Source: Planctomycetota bacterium
GTDB taxonomy: Bacteria > Planctomycetota > Planctomycetia > JALXBF01
Direction of reading: 5' to 3'
Assembly: GCA_026981825.1 (NCBI GenBank)
Contig: JALSID010000376.1
Span: 1 to 45,520, forward strand
Length of the DNA stretch: 45,520 nt
The notes under the pieces are model-generated. The model saw only the letters and a list, made by a program, of their open reading frames with translations, had not been told where the DNA came from and ran no database searches. Each line of letters starts with the position of its first letter. The first letter of the stretch is position 1. A program made the position numbers and the translations under genes. This document shows positions 8,879-17,426 of this stretch, piece after piece.

Positions 8879-9637
8879 TCAAGGATGTCTGCCGGGGTTG
8901 AACCCGTCAGGAGCGTAAAAGCGGAAGCGGCTCGACCCGTAATCCGGGGAACGACGGTAGAGATTGCGGTCAAAAAGCCCGCGGAGTTGCTCAAGCAGAC
9001 GGATGGCTTCGGCTCTTTCGGAGGGGGACAAACGTTCCAGCGGCAGCCAGGGTTCTCCGCGGCGCGGTGAGCCGCGGCGACGGTTGCCCAGGAGGAACAT
9101 GCGCTGCAGCGGGAGCTCCTGGTCGAGACGCGCGATTTCCTGCGGGGTCAGTCCGGGATCAAATAGACCAGGAGGGGGGCCGAACAAGGTAAACCAGTAC
9201 GGGCGAGTACGCTGACGAAGTCGCCATTCGGACGCCACGTCCTCGAGCGTTCTCGGCAGCTCTGTTGTGGGGGCAGCGTCCAGCCGGGTGCGCAGATCTA
9301 AGGGCAGCGAGCGCTTCCAGCTCACGTAGTTGCGGAGAATCTGCAGGCGTCGCGCACGCAGCCCGGGTGGGCCTCCGAAGACTGCCAAGGCCAGATCCTT
9401 CAGCGCCCTCTGCTCGGCGGGGTCCATCGAACGGAACGCGCGGAGGTTGTCGAGCAGGCGGTAGCGTTCGGCGGCGGAGAGCCTCTGCCACCGTTCCAGG
9501 TTTCGCCGCGTAGCCGGATCTTGCAGCGGATCGGTCACCCAGAAGGTGAGCGCCGCCAGCAGGAACCAGAGAGTTGCACCAGCTAGGATGCGGAGTTCTG
9601 CGGGCGCGTTAGCGATCCGAGCCAGGGAGCGGGCCAT
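8879..9637 (-). CDS. DUF3106-like single-span membrane protein, third gene of ECF sigma operon
   Basis: A 252-residue protein with one hydrophobic segment near residues 18-36 (ILAGATLWFLLAALTFW). The remainder has short helical units such as RRNLERWQRLSAAERYRLLDN, MDPAEQRALKDLA and LSPSERAEAIRLL. Repeats of a W-x-x-L-S/D-P-x-E-R type recall DUF3106 and similar proteins often found next to ECF sigma/anti-sigma pairs in other phyla. It begins 29 bases inside the anti-sigma candidate gene, so the two are probably translationally coupled. Function is unknown; a role in sensing or in modulating the anti-sigma factor is inferred from position only. Confidence 0.7.
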   Translation of the reverse strand: MARSLARIANAPAELRILAGATLWFLLAALTFWVTDPLQDPATRRNLERWQRLSAAERYRLLDNLRAFRSMDPAEQRALKDLALAVFGGPPGLRARRLQILRNYVSWKRSLPLDLRTRLDAAPTTELPRTLEDVASEWRLRQRTRPYWFTLFGPPPGLFDPGLTPQEIARLDQELPLQRMFLLGNRRRGSPRRGEPWLPLERLSPSERAEAIRLLEQLRGLFDRNLYRRSPDYGSSRFRFYAPDGFNPGRHP

Positions 9638-10199
9638 GGGCTACCTCGTCCGATTCGCCTCTGGAGCCGTCGCTTCTTTCCGACCGGGACGCTTCCTCGA
9701 ACATTCCCGATTCGAGGATCACGTCGAGCCGTTCTCTGCTGCCGAGCTCTCGCAGCAGGGGTAGGTATTGGAGGAGCTCGAGATTGCGTAATATCGTCTG
9801 CTCGGTGTGGGGGGCCGTGGCTTGTCGCAATGCGGCGCCGAAAAGAGCACAGCCAGCGCCGAAAAGCAGCAGAGCTGCCAGCACCGTCAGGCGACGCAGC
9901 CACCATGACGGCGCTCTTATGCTGAAGGGGGTTGACTGAGCGAGCAGGCTCCTGGTCCGTTCCGTCAGGCCCGGGCGCGCCCTCGCGCGGGGCAGATAGT
10001 CGACGTACTCGTCTACTCGGCGGAGGAGTTCGAACTCGTACCTGGCTGCCTCATCCCGTTCCAACCACGCTGCAACCGCGGCTCGCTCTTCGGGAGGCAG
10101 TTCGCCATCGAGATATTCCACGAGCAACGCGAGCTGGCTTTCGCTGAGCCGTCGCTCTGGAGAGACTCTACCGTGGTGTTCCGTAGAGCTCCGCGCCAT
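9609..10199 (-). CDS. Putative membrane anti-sigma factor (no zinc-binding ZAS motif)
   Basis: 196 residues. The N-terminal cytosolic part has LVEYLDGELPPEERAAVAAW followed by an acidic-to-hydrophobic helix (EAARYEFELLRRVDEYV), the shape of anti-sigma domains of the zf-HC2/RskA type. One transmembrane segment follows near residues 104-128 (RLTVLAALLLFGAGCALFGAALR), then a short tail. The His-x3-Cys-x2-Cys zinc motif of ZAS proteins is absent; the only Cys is inside the membrane span. The gene starts 21 bases after the ECF sigma gene, the classic arrangement for a cognate anti-sigma factor that holds the sigma at the membrane until released. Sigma binding is inferred from location and fold pattern, not shown. 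Confidence 0.75.
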   Translation of the reverse strand: MARSSTEHHGRVSPERRLSESQLALLVEYLDGELPPEERAAVAAWLERDEAARYEFELLRRVDEYVDYLPRARARPGLTERTRSLLAQSTPFSIRAPSWWLRRLTVLAALLLFGAGCALFGAALRQATAPHTEQTILRNLELLQYLPLLRELGSRERLDVILESGMFEEASRSERSDGSRGESDEVAHGPLPGSDR

Positions 10200-10220
10200 A
10201 GCTGGCGTTGCTCCTGTGCC

Positions 10221-10916
10221 TCAGCCGTGGGTTACATGCGGCGTCTTCTCTGCGTGGCCTACCCGTTTCGACTCGGACGGGCCGGGATCGGAGGAGCCCT
10301 CCGGGCAAACGTAGGGGGCGAGGAGGTCGCGGAGTTGCATTCGTGCGCGGGCCAGCAAGGATTTGATGGCTGGCACGGTCGTGTCCATGATCGCCGCAAT
10401 CTCGGCATAAGGAAGGCCTTCGAACTTGTGCAGCAGAAGCGCCATCCTCTGCCGCTCACTCAGGTGTCCGAGTGCCTCCCGGACGAGCTCGCACATTTCG
10501 ATGTCCGCCACCTTCGTGCCCGCACTTCGCGACTTCGCCACCAGCCAGTCGAACTCTTGTGGGCCGCTGGCATCCGGCACAGCGTCGGCCAGCCGGATCG
10601 CTCGCTTGCGACGGTGGGATCGCCGAGCGTTCGCAGCCAGATTGTGGACGATCGTGAACAACCAGGTGGTGAACCTGGCGGTGGGCCTGTAGCGGTTCCG
10701 GTACCTGTAGACCCGCAAGAATGTCTCCTGAGTCAGGTCCTCTGCCTCCTCGTAATCCCCTACGAGGTTGTAGAACAGAGCCAGCACGCGGTCCTGGTAT
10801 TTGGCCACAAGCTCAGTGAAGGCGTCTACGTCCCCGTCACGTACACGCAACATCAACTGCAAATCGGGATCAGACAGAGCAGGCCGCTTGCTCGCGGTCG
10901 TCGACATCGACATCAT
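10221..10916 (-). CDS. ECF-family RNA polymerase sigma factor
   Basis: About 231 residues from ATG 10916 (GAGGG seven to eight bases upstream); the frame continues to an ATG at 10940 and either is possible. Sigma2 is seen as DGDVDAFTELVAKYQDRVLA, YNLVGDYEEAEDLTQETFLR (the region 2.2 DAEDLxQE-type block) and ARFTTWLFTIVHNLAANARR (regions 2.3/2.4). Sigma4 is seen as LGHLSERQRMALLLHKFEGL, PYAEIAAIMDTTVPAIKSLL and ARARMQLRDLL, a helix-turn-helix that reads the -35 element. Sigma3 is absent, as expected for group 4. It heads a three-gene operon with the anti-sigma candidate and a DUF3106-like protein. The stimulus is unknown. Upstream, ggaattggtaaactagcc could include an autoregulated promoter, but no known ECF consensus is clear. 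Confidence 0.92.
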   Translation of the reverse strand: MMSMSTTASKRPALSDPDLQLMLRVRDGDVDAFTELVAKYQDRVLALFYNLVGDYEEAEDLTQETFLRVYRYRNRYRPTARFTTWLFTIVHNLAANARRSHRRKRAIRLADAVPDASGPQEFDWLVAKSRSAGTKVADIEMCELVREALGHLSERQRMALLLHKFEGLPYAEIAAIMDTTVPAIKSLLARARMQLRDLLAPYVCPEGSSDPGPSESKRVGHAEKTPHVTHG

Positions 10917-11531
10917 TGGGAGGTCCCTCGACCCATACACACGGCTAGTTTACCAATTCCCCATAGGTAGAAAGCGCTGGACGACGAGAGTTCCGGATGC
11001 CGTCCATGTCGGTGGGTGCAAGAGGCTCCCGTGGATACCACTAGTTTCGAGATTTCCAGGTGCAACAGGGGACCTGCCGGGGACGTGCGGCTGCCCTAGA
11101 GGAGCCTGGTCACGCTGTCGAGCACAGAAAGTTTCAGCGTGAGCGTCCGGGTGTGGTTTGCCGTTGCGGGCCAGAGTCCGCGAAAGAGGCAGGGCCGGCG
11201 ACCGGTTGTGGCCGGGACTGTCGATGTTCGCCGATCGCCCGCACGGGCCACCGGAGCTGCTCGCGAACCGGCGCCGACGCCGAGTTGGAGAACCAACACC
11301 CGGATGGGCGTTTTCGTGCAAGAATTCTCTTGTTCGGGGGATGCTCCTCCCCTGTGACGGTTGCAATCGCCTCGGGCTGCCTGCAGTGAGGTTGCGAACG
11401 GTTGGATAACCGGGGTGGAAAGGCGACGGTCCGCCTAGCATGCATCGATCCTCGGGCGAACGGGTACTACTTGCCCACGGGTCATGGCGGACCGCACGCA
11501 ATGTCCTATGGCGAGGAACGGGGGTGAGAAA
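10917..11531. other. Long divergent intergenic region between ECF sigma gene and ribD
   Basis: About 615 bases separate the leftward sigma start from the rightward ribD start. I see no convincing gene. A small hairpin AGGCG/CGCCT lies at 11421-11436, and a GGTT-GGAT-AACC repeat just before it. I looked for the FMN riboswitch (RFN) core expected ahead of riboflavin genes and did not find it. The gap could carry long leaders or promoters for both operons. Confidence 0.4.
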
Positions 11532-12686
11532 GTGATCGATGACGAAAAGTGGATGCGGCGAGCCATAGAGCTCGCCCGTCAGGGGCGAGGGCATGTGGAA
11601 CCCAACCCGATGGTGGGGTGTGTGATCGTCCGTGAGGACCACGTCGTTGGTGAAGGCTATCACCGCCAGTTCGGCGGCCCCCACGCGGAAGTCGACGCGA
11701 TCCAACACGCGGGGAGTAGTGCCAGGGGAGCTGTGCTGTACGTGAATCTCGAGCCCTGCTGTCACACCGGGAAAACTCCCCCCTGTACAGACGCGATCCT
11801 CCGCGCCGGTATACGACGCGTTGTTGTGGCGATGAAGGATCCGAATCCCCAGGTGGCGGGCAAGGGGATCGAACTGCTCCGTAATGCCGGCCTAGTTGTG
11901 CGTGTCGGAGTGCTCGAAAAGGAAGCAGCTCTTCTGAACGCTGCTTACCTCAAGCTGATTACCACCGGATTGCCCTATGTGCACGCCAAGTGGGCGATGT
12001 CCCTGGACGGGAAGATCGCTACGACAACCGGTCGATCACGGTGGATTTCATCCGAGCAATCACGTGCCCATGCACACCAATTGCGTGGCCTGGTAGACGC
12101 CATCGTTGTGGGGATCAACACGGTGTTTTCCGACGATCCCTTGCTCACTCCCAGGCCTCCCGGCCCACGCACTCCGGTGCGGATTGTCCTTGATACACGC
12201 GGTCGTATCCCGCTCGAATCCCAATTGGTCCGCACCGCTCGGGAAGCGCCCGTCGTGGTCACCGTGGGGCCGGACGCACCTTCGGAACGGGTTGCGCGTT
12301 TGCAGGAGGCTGGGGTAGAAGTGCTCAGGTTGACACAGACAGACCGGTGTGTGCGGGTGCTCGAATTGTTGAACGAACTGGGCAGGCGACAGATGACGCA
12401 CGTCCTGGTGGAGGGGGGATCAGAGGTTTTGGGCAGCTTCTTCCGAACCGGAGAGGTGGACGAAGTGCATGTGTACGTGGCACCAAAGGTACTCGGAGGT
12501 ACTTCCGCTCTGACCCCCGTCGGCGGCCCAGGCTTTCCTGACCTCTACAAGACCCCCCTCTATCAGTTCGATGCGCCGGTGCAGACCGGTCCCGACGTCT
12601 ACCTGCACGGGCTCAACGTCCGGATGCTCGAGCGGGTGGGCATTGCCATCGGAAAAACCCCGAGCACCAAGCAATCCGTTGCCTGA
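11532..12686 (+). CDS. ribD: Bifunctional riboflavin biosynthesis protein RibD (deaminase/reductase)
   Basis: 384 residues from a GTG at 11532, chosen because GGGGGTGAG lies just upstream and the protein then begins VIDDEKWMRRAIELA as in the family; the frame extends to an ATG at 11484. The N-terminal deaminase has PNPMVGCVIV, the zinc/catalytic GGPHAEVDAI, and EPCCHTGKTPPCTDAI, whose cysteines complete the zinc site. The C-terminal reductase has HAKWAMSLDGKIATTTGRSR, WISSEQSRAHAHQLR, DAIVVGINTVFSDDPLLTPR and VLVEGGSEVLGSFF. The enzyme converts diaminohydroxyphosphoribosylaminopyrimidine to 5-amino-6-(5-phosphoribitylamino)uracil in two steps. No other rib gene is nearby. Confidence 0.96.
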   Translation: MIDDEKWMRRAIELARQGRGHVEPNPMVGCVIVREDHVVGEGYHRQFGGPHAEVDAIQHAGSSARGAVLYVNLEPCCHTGKTPPCTDAILRAGIRRVVVAMKDPNPQVAGKGIELLRNAGLVVRVGVLEKEAALLNAAYLKLITTGLPYVHAKWAMSLDGKIATTTGRSRWISSEQSRAHAHQLRGLVDAIVVGINTVFSDDPLLTPRPPGPRTPVRIVLDTRGRIPLESQLVRTAREAPVVVTVGPDAPSERVARLQEAGVEVLRLTQTDRCVRVLELLNELGRRQMTHVLVEGGSEVLGSFFRTGEVDEVHVYVAPKVLGGTSALTPVGGPGFPDLYKTPLYQFDAPVQTGPDVYLHGLNVRMLERVGIAIGKTPSTKQSVA

Positions 12687-13095
12687 TCCGGTTCCGGTGT
12701 GGCGCATCCAGCACCGGTAGGGCGACCCAGCTGCGCTGCGCGCTCCTGCCGTGTGGTGCACGCTTTCCCCCGCCACAGGGGGTAATGTGAAGGAACAGAG
12801 CATCCACGGATTCCTTTGTCAGCGTATCACCCATCTGCCAGAGGGGCGTCCAGCCTTGTTGTGCGCGATGCCGGTTCAGGCATCTGAAGGTGGGCCATAT
12901 TAAACGTCCGAGCCCACAGCAGCGGTCGCTGTGGGGGCTAACCTGGTTCGAGTACAGATGCCATCTGCCTGTTATCCTGGGCGTGCAGCTATCCCTGCAT
13001 CGACCCTGACCTCAGGTTCCTCAACAAAGCCGCCAGACCGACGGCACTTGGAAGCCGGGAGGAATATGCTTTCCCATTGACGTCGCCCGGCGGAT
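12687..13095. other. Convergent intergenic region rich in hairpins
   Basis: The 3' ends of ribD and of the leftward TPR-like gene face each other here. No gene is seen. Short perfect inverted repeats cluster between about 12789 and 13016; the densest part is described as a separate candidate RNA or bidirectional terminator zone. Confidence 0.5.
12867..13016. ncRNA. Candidate structured RNA or termination zone (hairpin cluster)
   Basis: Five inverted repeats follow one another within 150 bases: GATGCC/GGCATC with a 6-base loop (12867-12884), CCCACAGC/GCTGTGGG with a 7-base loop (12913-12935), CAGAT/ATCTG (12955-12967), TGCAG/CTGCA with a 6-base loop (12984-12999) and CCTGA..TCAGG (13005-13016). 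A further AAGGAA/TTCCTT pair lies about 80 bases before. No T-run follows any stem. I could not match it to tRNA, tmRNA, SRP RNA, RNase P RNA or a riboswitch. Strand is undetermined. Confidence 0.3.
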
Positions 13096-14484
13096 CTAGC
13101 GAAACGTCGCGATTACCGGGAACCGTCGTTCACCAATGATGTTCGTGAACGACGGAGCTAGGGACAGCCGCACGTAACGCCGGTCGGCACTGATAACCGC
13201 TTGTGTGGCGAGGTACGCTCCGTCGAGGACAAATGTCGGGAACGGTTGGTAAGCGACGGCGCTTCCCAATGCAAACTGGTACAGTTGCCGCGGCCCTTTG
13301 TACCGGACGTCTGCGTCGGAGGTGCGGCGGCTTGCCAAGAGTTGGTCGAGCTTTGCCACTGGGCTGATGAGCGTGATGGAACGCGCACCGCTGCTTGTCT
13401 CTTTGATGTGGAGCATCGGAACGTCTGCCAGTTCCCTACGCCGGCCGTGGTCCAGCTCGATCACGATCGGATCCGGCTGGCCTACAGTGCCGTAGTAAAC
13501 CTCACGAACCTCGTCTTCCGTTCCTTCCCACTTCACCACCTCGATCCGGATACGGTCACCTCGGACCTGTCCCCAGACACACCGGGTGAACACCTGGTAG
13601 GTTCCTGGGAAGGCTTCGGGACAGATGTACGTCTCGGTTCCGCCGTCTCCCACTCCGTCACGGACCAGAACTCCGCCCGCCGGGGTGCGCTTTCTCAGGG
13701 GGGAGCATTCCGTGCCGGGGGGTTCGACCACCCGGATGTCCACGTCAGCGTCTCCTTCCCACGAGACGTTGATCACCAAGTCCCTCTGATCCGCACGTGC
13801 AACCGCGGCAGCCAGTTGCTCAGCCCGCTGCGGATGCCCCTGGCGAATTAGGCGGCGTTTCATTTCTGCGACCGCTGCGTGCGCTCGGAAGTGCAGCTCA
13901 AAATGACGCTCTGGCCAGGCATTCTTCAGGATGTGACAGGCCGCCCACTGGAGGGCATCGGGGTCGTTCACCCGGATCGCAAGGACCAGCGCCTTTTCAA
14001 AGGGTTCCGCCTGGCGAGGGGCGAGCGCACCTGCTCGTTGTAGAAGGTTCAGCGCAGCCCGGTAGCGTTTGAAGGCGATCAGTTGATCAGCCACGCGAGC
14101 AAGGGATGTTGGCGAGTCTTCGATGGAGTCGGCCGCGCTGAGGAGGGCTTCCTCGACTTCCTTGTCCGGCCTGCCCGCCATTTTCAGCACGAGAGCCAGG
14201 GCTTCGTACATCCACGGTTCCGCTTTGCCCTCGCGGATCGCCGTTCGCAGCAGCTCGATGGCATGCTCGTAGGCTCCGTGGTGCACGATGGTCTGCAGGA
14301 GAACGCGGATCGCCGGGCCGTTGAGCTTGTCCCCGTGCCGTTTGAAGAGCCTCGGGAAGACCACCTTCGGATCGGACGCGAGCAGTGCTTGTACCACTGC
14401 TTCCCGTCGCTGGCGCTTGGCGCGCTGGTTCTCGGACGACACCGATCGCTGAGCAGGTTGCCTGTCGGGCGACCCTGCTGGCAT
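13096..14484 (-). CDS. TPR-like helical protein with beta-rich C-terminal domain (DUF2135-like), unknown function
   Basis: 462 residues from ATG 14484. The frame is open further upstream into the end of the previous gene with no better start, so the true start is uncertain. Residues about 35-235 are paired helices (AVVQALLASDPKVVFPRLF, YEHAIELLRTAIREGKAEPW, RYRAALNLLQRAGALAPRQA, NPFE-type spacing), suggesting TPR/SEL-like repeats. From about 240, NVSWEGDADVDIRVVEPPGT and PGTYQVFTRCVWGQVRGDRI form a beta-sandwich like DUF2135 domains that occur in VWA-containing proteins. No signal peptide is visible at the chosen start. It lies about 95 bases after the VWA/STN gene on the same strand and is probably cotranscribed, pointing to a common envelope or assembly role. 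The function is not recognised. Confidence 0.75.
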   Translation of the reverse strand: MPAGSPDRQPAQRSVSSENQRAKRQRREAVVQALLASDPKVVFPRLFKRHGDKLNGPAIRVLLQTIVHHGAYEHAIELLRTAIREGKAEPWMYEALALVLKMAGRPDKEVEEALLSAADSIEDSPTSLARVADQLIAFKRYRAALNLLQRAGALAPRQAEPFEKALVLAIRVNDPDALQWAACHILKNAWPERHFELHFRAHAAVAEMKRRLIRQGHPQRAEQLAAAVARADQRDLVINVSWEGDADVDIRVVEPPGTECSPLRKRTPAGGVLVRDGVGDGGTETYICPEAFPGTYQVFTRCVWGQVRGDRIRIEVVKWEGTEDEVREVYYGTVGQPDPIVIELDHGRRRELADVPMLHIKETSSGARSITLISPVAKLDQLLASRRTSDADVRYKGPRQLYQFALGSAVAYQPFPTFVLDGAYLATQAVISADRRYVRLSLAPSFTNIIGERRFPVIATFR

Positions 14485-14579
14485 GTTCCGATCGCTCGAC
14501 CCCTGCGCCGCTTGGGGCGTTCTGGCATCCTGCCGCCGGGATTGGGGTGACGCCCCGTTTTCCCCCCCAACCCCGGCTG

Positions 14580-17426
14580 CTAAGGGTTTACGTTGGCCAG
14601 GTAACGGACGCGATCCGTCGTGGAGCCGGTATCTCCGCGAAGCCCGTCCAGTACTTTTTTGGTCTTTTCATGGCCCTCTTCGCTCTGCCGAATGATCAAC
14701 GACGGTGGGTTCGGAAAATAGCGGATCGTTCCCTTTCCGCCGTTCTTCTCCCAGCTATCGGGCTCCACAACGTCTTCGATCAGCTCGATCAGCTCATCGC
14801 TCAAGTTGCTCTGGCCTGGGGCTGCCGCGCCGTTCGTGTTCCCGCCCACGGGCACGTTACGGAACCCGAAGCCACCGAAGCCACCCAGGCCGCCCAGGCC
14901 GCCACCCAGGCCACCCAGGCCACCGCCCAGACCGCCTAACCCACCGCCGAGGCCACCCAAGCCGCCGCCAAGACCACCTAAACCACCGCCCAAGCCACCA
15001 CCGAAGCCACCACCGAAGCCGCCACCGAAGCCACCGAGACCTCCTAGTCCGCCACCGAGGAACGCACCCGGTGGGATCACGAGGTCGGCCACCGGATACA
15101 CCTTCGTGATCAACGTTTCACTCGCCTTCGTCTCCGTGGTGATCAGCAAGACGTCGTCGGCGACGATAAAGGACAGGCCAATTTGGCTGAGGGCGAGTTT
15201 CAACGCGCTGCGCAGCGGAATCTGCTCGACCTCGATCGTGATCTGCTCATCGGTCGTCAGGCCTTCTTCCTCAATCGCTTGCCGATCAAGCACGATGTTG
15301 ACCCCGGTCTGCTGCCGCAGGTAATCGACGAACTCACCGAGCGGCGTCTGCTCGAACGAAAGGGTCTGAGGCTGCTCCAGGGCGTCCAAGATTCGCTGCT
15401 CGGCTTCGCTTGGACTGGACAGGTCGATCGAGGCCCACTTCCGCAGTCGCCGCTCCGACATTTCACGCCACCACTGCGGGTCGGGATATTCGACAGGGGG
15501 CTCGTCCGGGAAGGGAATGTGAGACTTGTCCACCTCGAGCCAGGTCAGTAACGTCCTGTGCATGCGGAAGTCACGGAGATCGAAGATCTCCGACAGGGTC
15601 GCCAACACCTCGGAGTGGAACCTTGCTGTCATGAGGATACTCGAACTTGGATCGACCGCGAAGACACGCGTAGCGCGTACCTGATTGGCCGGTCCTGTGG
15701 GCCAGCGTGCCCCCTGGGTTGGATCAATGATCAACGCCATCTTGGCGCGCTCGAGCGCTTCGCGGAACCGACGCTCGTCCATCAGGTTTTCGAAATCCTC
15801 AATGATCTGGTCCAGCTCGATTTGCTCCTGCAAGAGCTCCCGATTCATGCGTTCCATCTCTTGCAGTACCGCCTCGCGGCGAAGTCGTTCGGCCTCCTCG
15901 TGATCGAGACGTTCCTTCTCACGATAGGCAAGGCGGAGCCTGGCCTCCACCTGCCGCCTCAATTGCACCCGTACCGACTCGGGCACGTCCGTGGCCGCCT
16001 CAACCCGCTCCTGTGCCAGTTTCAGCACCTCAATTGCCTGATCGGCTTCCCCCTGCTCCAGCAGAGCCCGAGCCTGCCGGAGGTCTCGCGAGACTGCAAC
16101 ACGCAGTTGCTGGATTCGGATCCGTTCCCGCTCCTGGGCGCGTTCCAAAGTCGCCGGGGCTTGCTCACCCCCTTCTTGACCGCCTTCCTGGCCGGCGGCA
16201 GGCGCCTCCTGGTTTCCCCCCTCTTGGGGTTGCTCCTGAGCCTGCAGGCGAGCGATCTGCTTCAGGCCGCCGCGAGCATCGAGATTGAAGGGATCGTGCT
16301 CAAGCGCCCGCTGGAAGAACTTCCGGGCAGTCTCTTTATCACCCCTGGCAAGAGCTTGATAGCCCAACCCGACCAATTGGGTAACCGCCGCTTCGTAGCT
16401 GACCCGGATGGTCTTGAGAGCCTGTTCTCCTCCAGGAATCGACGAGAACCGCCGGCCACTCCAGTCCCGCCAAAGATCGGGCAGAAAGACCATGTCCGGC
16501 CGCGACGCCCCCACCTCGACGGCCTTCGACAGGAGCACCTTCGCCCCGCCGATGGAACCGCTGACCTCGATTGTCAGCCGTTGGCCGCTCTTAAACCTGC
16601 CGGAGAACAACACCAGGACCTCCTCGCCCGCACGCAGAGGCGGCAGTGGATTGGGGAGGACACGGACCGCGGGGGTAATGTGAACGTCGCGGACGCGGAC
16701 GATCGGTACCTGCAGAGCCCGGAGCAGATCCGCCGCGACTTTGCTCAAGTCCGTCTGCGGCGAAAGCGAAAACAGGGTGCCACCCGTACGTGAGGCCAAC
16801 TGCTGCAAGAAGGGGAGATCGCGACGAAGCCCCGCCGCAACCGTGAACACAGGCACCCCAGTCTCCCGGATCGCGTCCAGAGCCGCAGACGCTTCCTCAG
16901 GCCGGACAAGACGATCCGTCTGAAGTCCGTCGCCAATGAATACCACCGCCACGTCTTCGTGACGGGAGACAAGCCGACGATGCAGGCCATTCAACACAGC
17001 AACGGTGTCGCTGGTGCCGAGCGGGGTCGTGTTCGCAAGTACAGCCAGATGTTGGCCAAGCTCACCCGCCCTGGTCGGCCCAGACGTCAACCACACAAGT
17101 TCGCGATTGGCCAGGGCAAGCTCGACCCGTGTTGCGGGCGGCAGAGCCTGGACGATGCGACGGAGCAGCGCGACGGTCTGCTTCCAAGCTGCACCGGCCT
17201 GATTACCGGAGTTGTCCGCTATCAAAATGACCGATCGCGGTTGGCTCCCCTGAACATCCAGGTTCGCTTTCAGCAGCGCGGCAGCATAGGAAGTGCCGTC
17301 CGGCGCGACGTACGGAAACACGCGTACGTCCAGGCTAGCCGCGTTCTCTGCACTGGCCAACGGAGCCAGACAGCAGAGACCGCCAAGGGCGACCAGGAGA
17401 GTGAGATAACGTCGTCGCTTGGACAT
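14580..17426 (-). CDS. Exported VWA-TPR-coiled-coil-STN protein with glycine/leucine repeat
   Basis: 948 residues from ATG 17426 (GGAG nine bases upstream). A signal peptide precedes an ASA/EN cleavage site near residue 26. A VWA-like domain follows (about 60-240); its metal site reads DNSGN (71-75) rather than DxSxS, so the MIDAS is incomplete. Then come a beta-rich part, a TPR-like pair (GYQALARGDKETARKFFQRA), a Gln/Glu/Gly linker, a long charged coiled coil (about 430-560), an STN/secretin N-domain (about 689-775: TPLGEFVDYLRQQTGVNIVL, IPLRSALKLALSQIGLSFIV) and a Gly/Leu/Phe repeat (about 789-853). The end carries EPDSWEKNGGKG and SLIIRQSEEGHEKTKKVLDG, a pattern I recall from planctomycete secretin-like proteins. 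No secretin pore domain is present. Likely periplasmic or envelope-bound; function unknown. Confidence 0.85.
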   Translation of the reverse strand: MSKRRRYLTLLVALGGLCCLAPLASAENAASLDVRVFPYVAPDGTSYAAALLKANLDVQGSQPRSVILIADNSGNQAGAAWKQTVALLRRIVQALPPATRVELALANRELVWLTSGPTRAGELGQHLAVLANTTPLGTSDTVAVLNGLHRRLVSRHEDVAVVFIGDGLQTDRLVRPEEASAALDAIRETGVPVFTVAAGLRRDLPFLQQLASRTGGTLFSLSPQTDLSKVAADLLRALQVPIVRVRDVHITPAVRVLPNPLPPLRAGEEVLVLFSGRFKSGQRLTIEVSGSIGGAKVLLSKAVEVGASRPDMVFLPDLWRDWSGRRFSSIPGGEQALKTIRVSYEAAVTQLVGLGYQALARGDKETARKFFQRALEHDPFNLDARGGLKQIARLQAQEQPQEGGNQEAPAAGQEGGQEGGEQAPATLERAQERERIRIQQLRVAVSRDLRQARALLEQGEADQAIEVLKLAQERVEAATDVPESVRVQLRRQVEARLRLAYREKERLDHEEAERLRREAVLQEMERMNRELLQEQIELDQIIEDFENLMDERRFREALERAKMALIIDPTQGARWPTGPANQVRATRVFAVDPSSSILMTARFHSEVLATLSEIFDLRDFRMHRTLLTWLEVDKSHIPFPDEPPVEYPDPQWWREMSERRLRKWASIDLSSPSEAEQRILDALEQPQTLSFEQTPLGEFVDYLRQQTGVNIVLDRQAIEEEGLTTDEQITIEVEQIPLRSALKLALSQIGLSFIVADDVLLITTETKASETLITKVYPVADLVIPPGAFLGGGLGGLGGFGGGFGGGFGGGLGGGLGGLGGGLGGLGGGLGGLGGGLGGLGGGLGGLGGFGGFGFRNVPVGGNTNGAAAPGQSNLSDELIELIEDVVEPDSWEKNGGKGTIRYFPNPPSLIIRQSEEGHEKTKKVLDGLRGDTGSTTDRVRYLANVNP
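14866..15060. repeat. Tandem coding repeat for (GGLGG)n / GGFGGG
   Basis: An imperfect 18-21-base tandem repeat (ccaccgccnagnccacc type on the plus strand) encodes about 65 residues of alternating GGLGGLGGG and GGFGGG units in the VWA/STN gene. Such tracts are prone to slippage and length variation. The synonymous positions vary between copies, which argues for selection on the protein rather than a recent expansion. Confidence 0.85.

Noticed and set aside
10917..11531. Possible FMN riboswitch upstream of ribD
   Set aside because: I looked for the RFN conserved core and did not find it; only short unrelated hairpins are present.
12940..12960. tRNA T-arm-like GGTTCGAG
   Set aside because: The flanking bases do not form the required 5-bp stem, and no acceptor or anticodon arm is placed around it.
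14866..15060. Repeat tract considered as a CRISPR or satellite array
   Set aside because: The units are short, contiguous, in frame and encode Gly/Leu/Phe within a gene; there are no spacers.
15558..16793. 411-codon plus-strand frame antisense to the VWA/STN gene
   Set aside because: It lies wholly inside the exported VWA/STN gene and reads as a high-GC shadow with no motif.
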